Origin: Pigoraptor vietnamica
Lineage: Eukaryota > Opisthokonta > Filasterea
DNA length: 30,402 nt
Assembly (NCBI GenBank): GCA_943704525.1
Contig: CALSCQ010000785.1
Span: forward strand, 5,714-36,115
Direction of reading: 5' to 3'
Below the pieces are notes generated by a model. That model saw nothing but the letters and a program-made list of their open reading frames with translations. It did no database searches and was not told where the DNA came from. Each line of letters begins with the position of its first letter. Within the stretch, counting starts at the first letter, position 1. Made by a program: the position numbers and the translations under genes. This document shows, in pieces, positions 9,401-22,371 of the stretch.

Positions 9401-12394
9401 AACCGTCGGATGGTCGCCGAGTTGATCGAGGCACGCCGTGCACAGGACGAAGCGGCGGAGGCATTGCGATCGGAGAAGGCGGCGCGTGCGGCTCTGGAGG
9501 GGTGGGTCTGCTTTGTTTGCACGCCGGTGTGTTTTGGGTAGTTGGCCGCATGTGTGCCTTGTTTGCTTATGCCAGCGGATTACTTGGTGTGAGGGCGGCG
9601 TGCGTTCGTGTATGTGGGTGTGGGTGTGAGTGTGCGCGCGTGTGTGCGCGTGTCTGAAATTTTTTTAACATGACATTCCCATCATACAGGGAGCTCGATG
9701 CCGCAAAGCGTCGCGCAGGTGCTCTGTCTGCTGCGCTGGAGAGGGCCAACGACGACGTGGCCGAGCTCCGCGCAAACCTCGACGTCGTCGAAGGCCGCGC
9801 GCAGGAAGCTGACGGTCGCGCCGAGGCGCTCTCGGTGCGCACAAAGGCACAAGCGGACGAAATCCTGCGCCTTCGCGCGGCGCTGACGTCTCTCGACAAG
9901 CAGAGGGACGAGCTGGACGACGAGTCGGCGCAGTACATCGAGACCATCGCGGAGTTGCGTGCGCAGGTAGACGTTGGCAAGTCACTCGCGGCCGGGAAGG
10001 AGAGGGAGTGCGAGGAACTGAGGCGCGAGGCGGAGCGTGCGGTGGCGCGCTTGCGTGAGACAGAAAGAGAGTTTGGCGCCCTCCGGACGATTCACGACCG
10101 CCTCCAGCGGGACTTTGAGCGCGCAGAGAAGGAGAGGGGCGCAGCGGAGGCCGAAGTGCGACGCGTGCGAAGTGAGGACGTCGAGCGGCTGCAGCGGGAA
10201 AACCAGGTGAGTGTGGTTTGGCATTTGTTTCGTTGTAAAAGTATGTGCGCTGTTGGGGTGCGTCGTTGTGACTGGGAACTGATGTTCCCAAAGTGAGGAA
10301 CTGTTGGGGCAATTGGCCTTACACAAAATGTGCGGCCCTCCGGTGCGAGAGTGAGTCTTTACTTTCAGGGAGTGGAGAGGCTCATTCGTACTTTGCTTTC
10401 GGCAGTCGCTGCACCGCGACCTCGAGGCAGGTTTGAGGGAACGCGAAGAATTGGCGAAGAACGTGCAGCGAATGGCGAAGGAACTGCTCGACGTGAATGA
10501 GCTTATGTCGATGAAGGTACGCACCCACAGCCGCACACATCTCTTCTACACTCACGGCGCACACGCGGACGCTGGCAAACACATTTTTTCACGTAACACT
10601 TGCTGAACTTGTCTTGCTTCTTCACAACAGGAGAGGGAGCGCGCCGCTCTCATGGATTCGATGCGGAGCCTCAGCGACGAACGCGAGGACCTTGAAGACT
10701 CGATTCGCGACGTGTCGCGCGAGAAGAGGGAGGCCGTCACGCGTGCCGAAGCGTCCGAGCGCCTCATCGAAGACCTTCGCCGCCGCTTGGCCGACGTGGC
10801 GCGCCGCGAGGAGGCGTACACGGCGGACGTCTCCGAGTTCACCGAGCACGCGGAAGCACTTTCACAGACGATCCTTGAGCTCGAAACGCGGCTCAAGGCG
10901 TGCATGGAGGAGAGGGACGGCCTCCGTCGCGACCTGCAGGCCGCGCGAGACCTCGCCACGAACGCGGGCCGATCTCGCGAGTCGCTGCAACGGCGCGTCG
11001 CCTCGCTCGAGGCAGAGCTTGAGCGCGCGCGCGCTGCCATTGCGGACATGGCGGCGGCCAAGGATGCCGGCAGCCTCAACGTGGCTGCGGAGAGGGGCGC
11101 ACGCAGCGAGCTGGAGAACGTGGTCGCGGGCCTCCGTTCGGATCTCGCGAGGGTCGAAGGTGCGCTGCGTGCGTGCGAGACGGAGAGGGACTTGCTTGTC
11201 CGTCGCGCGGCGATTGCGGACGAGCGCGTGAGGGACCTCTCGGCCCGAATTTCGGAGACGGCACATGGCGTTGAGGACAGGGAGAGGGAGCGCGAGGCGC
11301 TGCGGCGGCAGGTGGAAGACACCGTCGCCGAAATGGACGGGTGGGTTGCGCTGCGATGTGCCCGCTTTCGTGCGCACCAGCGTGCTTTTGAATGACGCGT
11401 GTGGGCGACACTTATTGTGTTCTCTTCTTGGGAGTGTTTGTACGAATCACGCACGATTATGTTGGGAGTGTTTGTATGAGCACACCCGTGGTGCGTGTTA
11501 TTGGATTCTTGGCCCCCCCCCCAACCGCCCGATTCCAATTAATGTGTGCGCGGTTGCATGCAGACTGCGCGCCCAACTCGACGTGGAGCGAAAGACCATT
11601 CGCGAGCTGCGGCAAGCCATGGACAGGCAGAGCGAAGGTTAGGGTTACAACGGAACGCAACACTCCCTTCTTCCCTCTTCGACAAATGTGCGGATGGAAA
11701 ATCGCGTCTCTCATGACTTGGGCGCCTCTCTCGTTTGTGTGTGCTAGAGTCTATGGGATTCAACCCCCTATGGAATTGCCGAGAACTGCGGTCATTTGTG
11801 TGTGCTGTTGTCTCAATTGTGTGTGTACCTCCAGTGATTCGCCAGCAGGACGACGACCTGCTCGAGATGCGCCGTCGTGCCGAGCTCTCGGGCATTGCGT
11901 CGGAAGTGCGGATTGCGCAGGAGGAGCAGCGGTCGCACCGCGTCCACGAGCAGTACCGCCACCTTATCGAGCGGATTGAGCAGGTGGGCCTTTGTATGTG
12001 CGCGCATTTGTCTGCATGTGTGTCGGGTGTGCCTTTTGTGTGTGCGCGCACGTGCTGTCTGCTTGGGTGTCGGGTGTGCAATTTTGTGTGTTTGCGCGGA
12101 TAAGGCCTGTGTTGTCTGCCGTTGTATCGCGTGCTGCGCTGTGTCTGTGTACCTGTCTCCGCGTGCATGCTCGCGTGCGCGTCTGTGTCATGTGCTATTG
12201 TGTGTCATGTGCTATTGTGTGTGTCATGTGCTATTGTGTGTGTCATGTGCATGTGTGCCTGTGCGTGTGGGTATGTTCATGTGTGAGAGTGTAAGTCGAC
12301 CGAATCGATTGAATTCCGCTCCCGTCCACAGGCCGGCGTTCCGACCGTTGCTCCACCTCCCACAGAGCGGTCAGCATCGCCACGCCCGTCGTAG
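6401..12394 (+). CDS. CEP135: CEP135/BLD10 centriolar cartwheel protein, nine exons
   Basis: Exons: 6401-6547, 6789-7205, 7328-9501, 9690-10206, 10406-10516, 10631-11340, 11564-11637, 11835-11983, 12332-12394. All introns are GT-AG and phases close exactly, giving 1,453 aa. The N-terminus (LERKYALLRRRLDHLGYRQ, then SMPLVERLFADLVHTTESL) and exon 2 (SRLISENNHL, DLRFLNAQYAQRL, EKNLGAVISTPDG) match, gap-free across the first splice junction, the N-terminus I remember for animal CEP135. The rest is almost continuous coiled coil with short Ser/Gly-rich breaks and a Gln run near exon 3's end. CEP135/BLD10 links the SAS-6 cartwheel to centriolar microtubules and is needed for basal-body assembly. Human CEP135 is about 1,140 aa, so this one is longer. 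The ATG has a good Kozak context (GACATGG). Two exons end before a GTGGGT donor. The last exons are short, so the 3' end is slightly less sure. Confidence 0.92.
12186..12252 (+). repeat. Tandem repeat TGTCATGTGCTATTGTG in CEP135 intron 8
   Basis: Three full units and one partial unit of a 17-19 bp motif lie inside a 348-nt GT-rich intron. Confidence 0.8.
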
Positions 12395-12646
12395 TTCCCG
12401 CTGTTTTTAAGTGTGTGCGTCTGCTGCGTTTGCGTGCGCGTGCGGCCACTGTTCTTGCGTTGCGCTGTGCTCCGTGTGCATGCGGATTTGTTCGTTGCGT
12501 GTAAATTATGCCTTCGCTCTCTTTACGTTACACGAGCCACCGCAGGGCATCTTCGCTCCGTTTTTACTTTGTAGTAGCTGGCTGGTCGGGGTGTGGGAGG
12601 GAAACGGCGGACAAGACGTCCTTGCTTTAACACGGAGTTTAGTGGC
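12395..12646. other. Short convergent spacer between CEP135 and SQLE
   Basis: The two stop codons are 252 bp apart on opposite strands, so the 3' UTRs probably abut or overlap. I see no AATAAA on the + strand between them. Confidence 0.5.
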
Positions 12647-15571
<2,925 letters not shown>

Positions 15572-15822
15572 TTTTCTGGGACAGTGGGCTTTGACGGCCC
15601 AATCTTGTCGAATTGGAGGGCGCTGGTGCTAGTTCCCGTGGAATCGAATGCCGCCCCTTCGTCAATAAGCAGCGAATAAGACCAAGTAATGTGCCATGCG
15701 CGCACTTCACACGCAATTAGAGAGCACTTTTTGTGGGCGTTTGAAGCCTGGTCGTGTCGGCAAGAGGGACGTTTTGCGTGTGTGCGCGTGTGTGAAGTCG
15801 CTGTCCTGTCGCAGCTCGCGGC

Positions 15823-15857
15823 ATTGGATTGGTCAGTTGGGAATCACGCCGGCCAAT
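15823..15857. promoter_or_regulatory. CCAAT/NF-Y cluster with SRE-like core upstream of SQLE
   Basis: Two inverted CCAAT boxes (ATTGG at 15823-15827 and 15828-15832) and one direct CCAAT (15853-15857) lie 250-290 bp upstream of the SQLE ATG. Between them is ATCACGCCGG (15843-15852), which partly resembles the sterol regulatory element core TCACNCCAC. In animals, SREBP sites in sterol genes commonly lie beside NF-Y sites. The NF-Y boxes are clear; the SRE is speculative. Confidence 0.35.
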
Positions 15858-15904
15858 CAGAGAAGGGCAGCGGGTGACATGGCAGAGTGTCATTTGCACC
15901 GTGT

Positions 15905-16240
15905 TCATATTTGCACTGCAAGTTGTGTTAACCGAACCCTACACATTGCCCTCGTATCATAATAAAACACGCCACACTGACCGCACACGGAAAGAACTGG
16001 GGCGCGCACCACAGACTCGCGGAGCGTTTGGTCAGAACAGGCTAGACGAACGACGTCGAGACGGTTCGCCCACAGCTTGCGCCACGAGTGAGCCTCTGTT
16101 ACCGACGAGAAAAGGATGTACGATCCAGAGCCAATAAGACTCTCGAGCTTCGGGGTGACCTGTTGATCCAATGTGTCGACCTCCCACGCCTCGCTTAACG
16201 TCCTCGCGGCAACCGTCACGCCTTTCAGCGTGAACGCCAT
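15905..16240 (-). CDS. Small ORF of unknown function behind reiterated uORFs
   Basis: The ATG at 16240 lies in AAACCATGG, a perfect Kozak context, and opens a 111-codon frame starting MAFTLKGVTVAARTLSEAW. The first 75 residues have a mixed, protein-like composition; the last part is less convincing and may be intronic read-through, for example from a GTCAGT near 15984. I recognise no family. Upstream copies of the same start region form the tandem repeat at 16233-16445. The gene would run on the same strand as SQLE, whose start is about 330 bp further on. It could be a real small protein, a first exon of a larger gene, or chance. Confidence 0.4.
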   Translation of the reverse strand: MAFTLKGVTVAARTLSEAWEVDTLDQQVTPKLESLIGSGSYILFSSVTEAHSWRKLWANRLDVVRLACSDQTLRESVVRAPVLSVCGQCGVFYYDTRAMCRVRLTQLAVQI

Positions 16241-16445
16241 GGTTTCTGAGCGCTTTCTGTTGATGAGCACGAAACGTGTCGCTTAGAACGCCATGGTTTC
16301 TGAGCGCTTTCTGTTGATCACGAAACGTTTCGCTTAGAACGCCATGGTTTCTGAGCGCTTTCTGTTGATGAGCACGAAACGTGTCGCTTAGAACGCCATG
16401 GTTTCTGAGCGCTTTCTGTTGATGAGCACGAAACGTGTCGCTTAG
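16233..16445 (-). repeat. Four tandem copies of a 54-bp unit, three carrying a Met-Ala-Phe-stop uORF
   Basis: Copies lie at 16392-16445, 16338-16391, 16287-16337 (51 bp, one 3-nt deletion) and 16233-16286. On the minus strand each copy ends ACCATGGCGTT. Copies one to three in transcription order run into CTAAGC of the next copy, giving ATG GCG TTC TAA at 16399, 16345 and 16294. The last copy runs into CACGCTG and opens the small ORF. A three-base TTC occurs at both unit boundaries, consistent with duplication through microhomology. Confidence 0.9.
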
Positions 16446-16879
16446 AAGAGGTGGAAGAGGTGAGGGCTTTGGTGTTGCGTCAGTGAGTGGAGGATTCTTC
16501 GCGAGGGGACGTGTTACGACATCTCTCTGATTGCGCGATTTTGCTTGCAGCGTGGAGTCCACCCCTTTCACGTTCGTGTGCTCATGAGCGTCGCGGGCTG
16601 GCACGCAATGACGCGATCTGACAACAGCATCGGAGAGAGTGTCGCTGCAATGTGAAGCAAAGTGGTCATGTTTCACTCGTTTTCGGACTCCTGTACAATG
16701 ACAAAAGACGCGCACGCTGCGTAGTAACTCGATGGGGCTCTCAGGATCACGGACGGGACAAACACGCACTCAAAAAAAACGCGCCGCCCCTACGCATCTC
16801 CAATGATGCGCATCACTCTTGCTTGGATGACACATCCCGGAGACAACGACCGGCAGCACGAGGGTTGTGCACCGACGGC
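16446..16879. other. Noncoding stretch upstream of the small ORF and downstream of the RRM gene
   Basis: This 434-bp stretch holds no recognisable exon. A minus-strand frame stays open across it and through the 54-bp repeats but has no ATG. It probably contains the 3' UTR of the RRM gene and the promoter of the small ORF. Confidence 0.4.
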
Positions 16880-17437
16880 TCAGTAGTCGTCGCGGCCCCC
16901 ACGGCCACCACCGTAGCCGCCACGGCCACCGTACGAAGGGCGGTCGTAGGGCGTCCCGCGGCTGTTGCCGCCCTGGTACGAGCCACCGCGGCCACCGTAG
17001 CTGCCGCCACGGCCACCGCCGTAGCCGCCACGCCGGTCGCCGCCGCCGTAGCCGCCACGGCCGCCGCTGCCGCCGTTGTCCGAGGCGCGGTCGACGCGGA
17101 TCTGACGACCGTCGAGGTCCTGGCCGTTCATGCCCTCAATCGCAGAGCGGGCATCGTCCTCGCTGTTGTACGTGACGAAGCCGAAGCCACGGCTGCGGCC
17201 CGTCTCGCGGTCAAGAACGACGCGCGCTGAAACATTCACAAAGGTCAAGGTCAGGTGATACGGCTCATGACGACAGACTTCAAGACAGCTCATGACGACA
17301 GACGTTCAACTCACACGATACCCAAAAAAACACGATTACTCACCGTCGACGACCTCGCCGTACTTCTCGAAGGCAGAGCGGAGGCTGTCGTTGTCCGTCG
17401 CCCACGCAAGGCCACCAATAAAGAGCTTCGCCGACAT
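16880..17437 (-). CDS. RRM domain RNA-binding protein with RGG tail, two exons
   Basis: Exons 17344-17437 and 16880-17226 are joined in phase 1 across a 117-nt GTGAGT...CAG intron, giving 146 aa. One RRM spans about residues 3-80, with RNP2 LFIGGL (5-10) and RNP1 RGFGFVTY (44-51). From about residue 82 the protein is a Gly/Arg/Tyr-rich RGG/YGG tail ending GGRDDY. This is the architecture of small glycine-rich proteins such as animal CIRBP/RBM3 and plant GRP7, which bind mRNA and act as stress or cold-responsive chaperones; which one is orthologous cannot be said. Antisense frames rich in Ala/Val across the tail are shadows of the GGN-rich codons. Confidence 0.93.
17263..17303. repeat. 16-bp direct repeat in the RRM gene intron
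   Basis: GCTCATGACGACAGAC occurs exactly at 17263-17278 and 17288-17303, each followed within two bases by TCAA. Confidence 0.85.
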
Positions 17438-18169
17438 TTTGGCTTCGGAAACGGACAAAATATCGGACCAAAATCACGGGACTGACATTGCGGACAGCAG
17501 CACACGGCAAGGGATCGCGAGGAGCAGAGGGCCATAGGGTCACACGGAGTCACATTTGCGCGCCACCGGGCTTTGCTTTTGTGTCTTTCAGCCACCATAT
17601 TGCTTCCAGGGAGAGGCACATGGGCATCCATTCACGCAACAGATCGGCTTTGCCACGAGCAGGAACAGTCTGATCTCACACATTAACACTCCGATCTCAC
17701 ACATCCACACGTGCCACGAGTGACTGCGGGGTCCGATCTCACTAAAAACGACGAACACAGAGGGCACAAATGGGCAGATCGGCCAAAGTGGATGGGGCGA
17801 TGGAGGAGAGACGGAGGGTCACGGCTACCTTTACTTGAGTCTCGGACCGGAATACGGGCACCTGGAGTCTTGTAGAAAGGGATTGCAGGTGTAGATTGTG
17901 TGCGATCTCTCTTTTGTGCGTGTGGGAGAGAGAGAGTGTGTGTGTGTGTGCGCGCGCGTGTGTGAGTGAAGCCACGAGTGTCGCAAGCGCAATCAGTGAG
18001 ACGAGCGAAATAAATGCAATTTTGTATGAAAAATGTATGCCGATCGCATTTGCAAAATAATTGTCGCAATCGGGTCCACGTGTGTGCGCAAACGTAATCG
18101 GAACTATTTTACGGTTTCGCCCCGATTTCCGATCTATCGTAAAAGCAAGGGGTACCCCTGGTAACACTG
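17438..18169. other. Intergenic region upstream of the RRM gene
   Basis: This 732-bp stretch separates the RRM gene (start) from the FG/F-box gene (end). It contains three copies of TCYGATCTCAC (17669, 17690 and 17732), the first two extended to a shared ACAT, and a GA/GT microsatellite at about 17930-17960. No gene is supported. Confidence 0.5.
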
Positions 18170-19994
18170 TTACTCGTGCCTTGCCCTATGTATGCGCCGT
18201 ACAAGGAAAAAATGGAGCACCACAGGCCCCGCCAGTGCGCTCGGGCCGGTTAACTGGTTTCGCAGCCTTGCCCGAGAGTAGCATACCCCACTGCGACCTT
18301 GGACGACGGCCACTGTGGAGATACAACAAGAATTGCGCACGAGAGTGAGACATGTCAGGTGCGATATATACCGAGACAAAGGGAGGAGAGATCGCACCTT
18401 CAGCGCGGCTGTCCTAAATCGAGATTCGTTCGAACCGCTGTTGCCAGACGACGCTTCCAGGTGGTCCGAGTAGCTCACAGCCAACGGTTCCCTGCCCGTC
18501 GAGGCTGCGCAGAGACAGACCCGTCAAGATATGCGAACTCCAATGTAAGAATAAACAACAGACGAAACGATGCATCAACTCACGCGGCCGAAGGTGCAGA
18601 AACATCGACGAGAGTAGAGGTCCAAAGAAGGCGTTGCCCCCGTCGACACCCCTTTGGGCGTCCGGCCCTTCAAACGCCCTCACGCCGACCGCACGCCGAC
18701 AGACGTCCACGACGTTCGCGTGTGCGCAGACGGCGGCAGCAAAGCCACTGTTGGCACGGCGCAAGGCGAGGGCATTGTCCACCTCGCAGAGGCGGGCGAA
18801 GAGCACGCTGTCGCGATAGTCTGTCGTGTGCAGCTGAGCCCAAGCCATCGGGCGGTGGGCGTCGATTGCGCGAATCGCGTCCACGCACGTGTGGACGAAT
18901 GCGACGAAAGCGCGCTTCGAGATGTCCATGCGCGACTGCTGGCGGAATCGGCTGTGCAGAGTGATCCAGTCCTAATGCGAAAGAAGGTGTGGTGTGAGAA
19001 AATAGAATAAGGCCACACGGGTCATGTGAAGTGGACAGAACATGGCGATCGACAAGTGAGACACGCACCTACACCAACACAACACACCCACGCGATACCA
19101 CACATCCGCCCACGCGTGAACAAAAAAGCGCAGCGCAACGTGCGGGGCTAACCATGTTGTCGGTGACGTTGATACGCGATGCGCCGACTTCGACGTACGG
19201 CGTTGAGGACGAGCCCATGGATATCTTGCCAGTCGAACCCCCCGGCTTCGCGGAGAGCGAAAGCGTTACCGAAGACTCGTAGGTTTGCCCGAGCCGACAG
19301 ATGCGCTGCGAGACGTGCACGCGAGCCCTGCACGCTTCCACGTGACGGCGGTCGGCCGATGTGAACTCCACCATCAGGGGGCCCCTCAGGCCCCAGTTGC
19401 GCAGCTTGTTCTGCTTTGCCAATTCCGCGCGAAAGAGAGCGTCGTCCCTCTCGAGGGCGTCGGCGGCCGCGCACTCGCGCGCGAGAACGCAAATCCAAGA
19501 GTCGCACGGCCGCTTCATCGGTTGCAGGGTGCGGTCCAGCAGCCACGCGCCCAAAAGATGCGAGTCGAGCGATTTGTCGTTGAGGGCGGAGGGGCTGCGC
19601 ACGCAAGGCCCGCATGAGACTTAAAAGTGCGACGCCCACGCGCACACAAGAATACGCAGGATACTCTACTTCAAAGAAAGGCGTGCACGCAAATAAACAC
19701 ACACGTCTCTCAAACATACAGTCAGATTATATGCGCAAACGGGAGCACCCACGCATTGTCCGGGGTGATTTCGGGAAACAGCTGTCCCTCGGGGTAGGCC
19801 GTGCATGGTTGCAGCCCTTGCCACTGTTTCATGACGCGCCGCTGGGCCTCGTCGTCGGCCACGCGTCGGAGCCGCTTGCACGAGAGGGACAGCGAGGCGA
19901 GATCCGCCGCCTTCAGACACTGTCAACAGATGATGATTGCGGTGAGACACGACGGGGCGAGCGAGAAGGGAAATAGAGAAAAGAGAAGTAAAGG

Positions 19995-20068
<74 letters not shown>

Positions 20069-22371
20069 GAGAGCGGGACACAATGTTGGAAAACGACCCC
20101 GAGAGTGAATGGTTGACGCACCGGCTGCGCTGCGATGGCGCTCAGCAGCGCGTCGGTGAGGCCGCCAAGGGGCTCTTTTCCTTCGACTGGCGATTCGGCG
20201 GGGTGCGGCGTGCGCGTCTGCGACAGCAGGAGAGGGCAGACGCGGTCATTTTCCAATGAATTTTCAGAGACGGCCTAATCGAATATTTAGGAGTGCGCGC
20301 GGCTGCATTGTGCGATCCGCGCGTACAAGTGACACTCGCCGCATCGGCCTATATCGCATACGCAAGTCCATCGACTCCACGCGCGAGACAGAGAGAAAGA
20401 CAGGAAGCCACGTGCCACATGCTTGCGCAAAACACACCGCTTCGCTGCACGGGTTATCCCACTCCGGGTCGAACGAGGGCGGGTTGGCGGAGAGTGCCGG
20501 CACCCCGACGTCATCGTCGTCGCGCGCACCTTTCCGCGTCCCGCGCCCCCCTCGGAGAGCCTTCTTCCCACCCGCGCTCGACCGCCCTCCAGCATCACTC
20601 CCTGTGGAAGAAGTTGGAGGCAGGTGAGTGAGTGACAGAAGGAGCGGCTGCACAAGCGCTTTCCAAATGAGAGCGAACCTTGAAAGGCACCAGAGAAATC
20701 GAAGAGTCTACCAGTGGACAGTGGCGCCATTGTTGAGGACGTGCCTATCGCGCCAAGAGAGAATGGGATCGCGCTTGTCGCACCAGCCGCCGCTGCAGGC
20801 GACGTAGTGCTACCGAACAGACCGCCGGCCGGCGAAGTGCTTCCGAACGAGAACGGAGTCGCACTGGTTGCGCCAGTGGCCGGGGCGGGCGACGCTGTGC
20901 TACCGAACACACCACCTGCCGGAGCGGGCGAAGTAGTTCCAGCTGCTGTGCCGAACGAGAACGGAGTCGCACTAGTTGCGCCAGTGGCCGGGGCGGGCGA
21001 CGCGGCGCTACCGAAAAGACCGCCTGCCGGAGCCGGCGCAGTAGTTCCAGCTGCTGTGCCGAACGAGAACGGGCTCGCGCTTGTCCCACCAGCGGCCGGG
21101 GCGGGCGACGCTGTGCTACCGAACACACCACCTGCCGGAGCGGGCGCAGTAGTTCCAGCTGCTGTGCCGAACGAGAACGGGCTCGCGCTTGTCCCACCAG
21201 CGGCCGGGGCGGGCGACGCTGTGCTACCGAACACACCACCTGCCGGAGCGGGCGAAGTAGTTCCGGCTGCTGTGCGGAACGAGAACGGGCTCGCGCTTGT
21301 CGCACCAGCGGCCGGGGCGGGCGAAGCAGTGCTGCTGAGAAGCCCGCCGGCAGGCGCTGGCGACGTTGACGCGGCCATCGCGTTAAAAGTAAACGGGCTC
21401 GCGCTTGTCCCACCAGCGGCCGGGGCGGGCGACGCTGTGCTAGCGAACAGACCGCTTGCCGGAGCGGGCGAAGTAGTTCCGGCTGCTGTGCGGAACGAAA
21501 ACGGGCTCGCGCTTGTCGCACCAGCGGCCGGGGCGGGCGCAGCAGTGCTACTGAGAAGCCCGCCGGCGGGCGCTGGCGACGTTGACGCGGCCATCGCGTT
21601 AAAAGTAAACGGGCTCGCGCTTGTCCCACCATCGGCCGGGGCGGGCGACGCTGTGCTACCGAACAGACCGCTTGCCGGAGCGGGCGAAGTAGTTCCAGCT
21701 GCTGTGCCAAACGAGAACGGGCTCGCGCTTGTCGCTGGTGCGACCGGGGCGGGCGACGCTGTGCTAGCGAACAGACCGCTTGCCGGAGCGGGCGAAGTAG
21801 TTCCAGCTGCTGTGCCGAACGAGAACGGGCTCGCGCTTGTCCCACCAGCGGCCGGGGCGGGCGACGCTGTGCTACCGAACAGACCGCTTGCCGGAGCGGG
21901 CGAAGTAGTTCCAGCTGCTGTGCCAAACGAGAACGGGCTCGCGCTTGTCGCACCAGTGGCCGGGGCGGGCGAAGCAGTGCTGCTGAGAAGCCCGCCGGCG
22001 GGCGCTGGCGACGTTGACACCATCGCGTTAAAAGTTAACGGGCTCGCGCTTGTCAAACTAGCGGCTGGCGCCGGCGATGCAGTGCTACCGAAGAGACCGC
22101 CACTCAAGGCCGTCGGAGCCGCTGCAGGTTGTGCATTGTTTTGGCCAGCGGGCGAGGTCGCAGTGCAGTTGCCAAACGAGAAGATCGATCCACCTGGGGG
22201 CGACGCCTGCGCCGCACTGCTGCCGCCGAACGAAAAGGAGAAGCCCGGCGCTGCGTTCGCGGAAGATGCGAGCGAATTCGACGCGGGGGACGGCGCGGTT
22301 GGGCCCGCAGTCGCTCCCGCAGCGGGCGTAGCGAACGAGAAGGGCGGTGGATTGCCTTCGTTCGCGGACAT
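18170..22371 (-). CDS. FG-repeat (nucleoporin-like) protein joined to an F-box, seven exons
   Basis: Exons in gene order: 20679-22371, 20438-20601, 20122-20217, 19753-19919, 19153-19594, 18584-18971, 18170-18504. Phases close, predicting about 1,094 aa. Residues 1-564 are FG-type: FSFG, GLFG and VFG motifs in Ser/Thr/Pro/Ala spacers, with about twelve 36-residue units from residue 91. Such regions form the nuclear-pore permeability barrier. A basic RGG-like then acidic linker follows (about 565-618). Then comes an F-box split by intron 3: LTDALLSAI in exon 3 and DLASLSLSCKRLRRVADD in exon 4. F-boxes bind Skp1 in SCF ubiquitin ligases. The C-terminal 300 residues are not recognised. The join rests on the absence of an in-frame ATG for a separate F-box gene (TAG upstream), a CAG acceptor and matching phases. 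The last exon's end is uncertain. Two adjacent genes remain possible. Confidence 0.65.
19995..20067. repeat. Homopolymer A73 (T73 on the sense strand of the F-box intron)
   Basis: An uninterrupted run of 73 A lies inside intron 3 of the FG/F-box gene, between the two halves of the F-box. The flanking + strand sequence is purine-rich (GAGAAAAGAGAAGTAAAGG). I see no target-site duplication, so a retroposed poly(A) tail is not supported. Confidence 0.9.
20730..22101 (-). repeat. About twelve 108-bp coding units of the FG region
   Basis: Each unit encodes SPAP(A)xGLFGSTASPAPA followed by xTSASPFSFGTAAGTT or a variant. Some units have FTFNAMAAST followed by GLLSST, which lack FG. FG-containing and FG-less units alternate in part, giving a 216-bp higher-order period. 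Because the unit is a multiple of three and has no stops in several frames, long spurious frames open on both strands. Confidence 0.9.

Noticed and set aside
16032-16769. 245-codon minus-strand frame containing an 18-residue repeat (LSDTFRAHQQKALRNHGV)
   Set aside because: It has no ATG anywhere and the non-repeat parts look like random GC-rich translation. The repeat lengths are multiples of three, so it is not fully excluded, but the ATG-bearing frame starting at 16240 is better supported.
18414-18583. Unspliced read-through of the sixth FG/F-box exon to a stop at 18414
   Set aside because: A perfect GTGAGT donor at 18583 and a pyrimidine-rich CTCTGCGCAG acceptor at 18505 favour splicing. 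The alternative C-terminus cannot be fully excluded.
19801-20259. + strand frame with a poly-Lys tract
   Set aside because: It is produced by the A73 homopolymer in an intron of the opposite-strand gene.
20264-20437. Read-through extension of FG gene exon 2 to a stop at 20264
   Set aside because: The extra residues have no sense and a GTGTGT donor at 20437 precedes them. The splice to the F-box exon at 20217 keeps phase and gives a better protein, though this choice needs transcript data.
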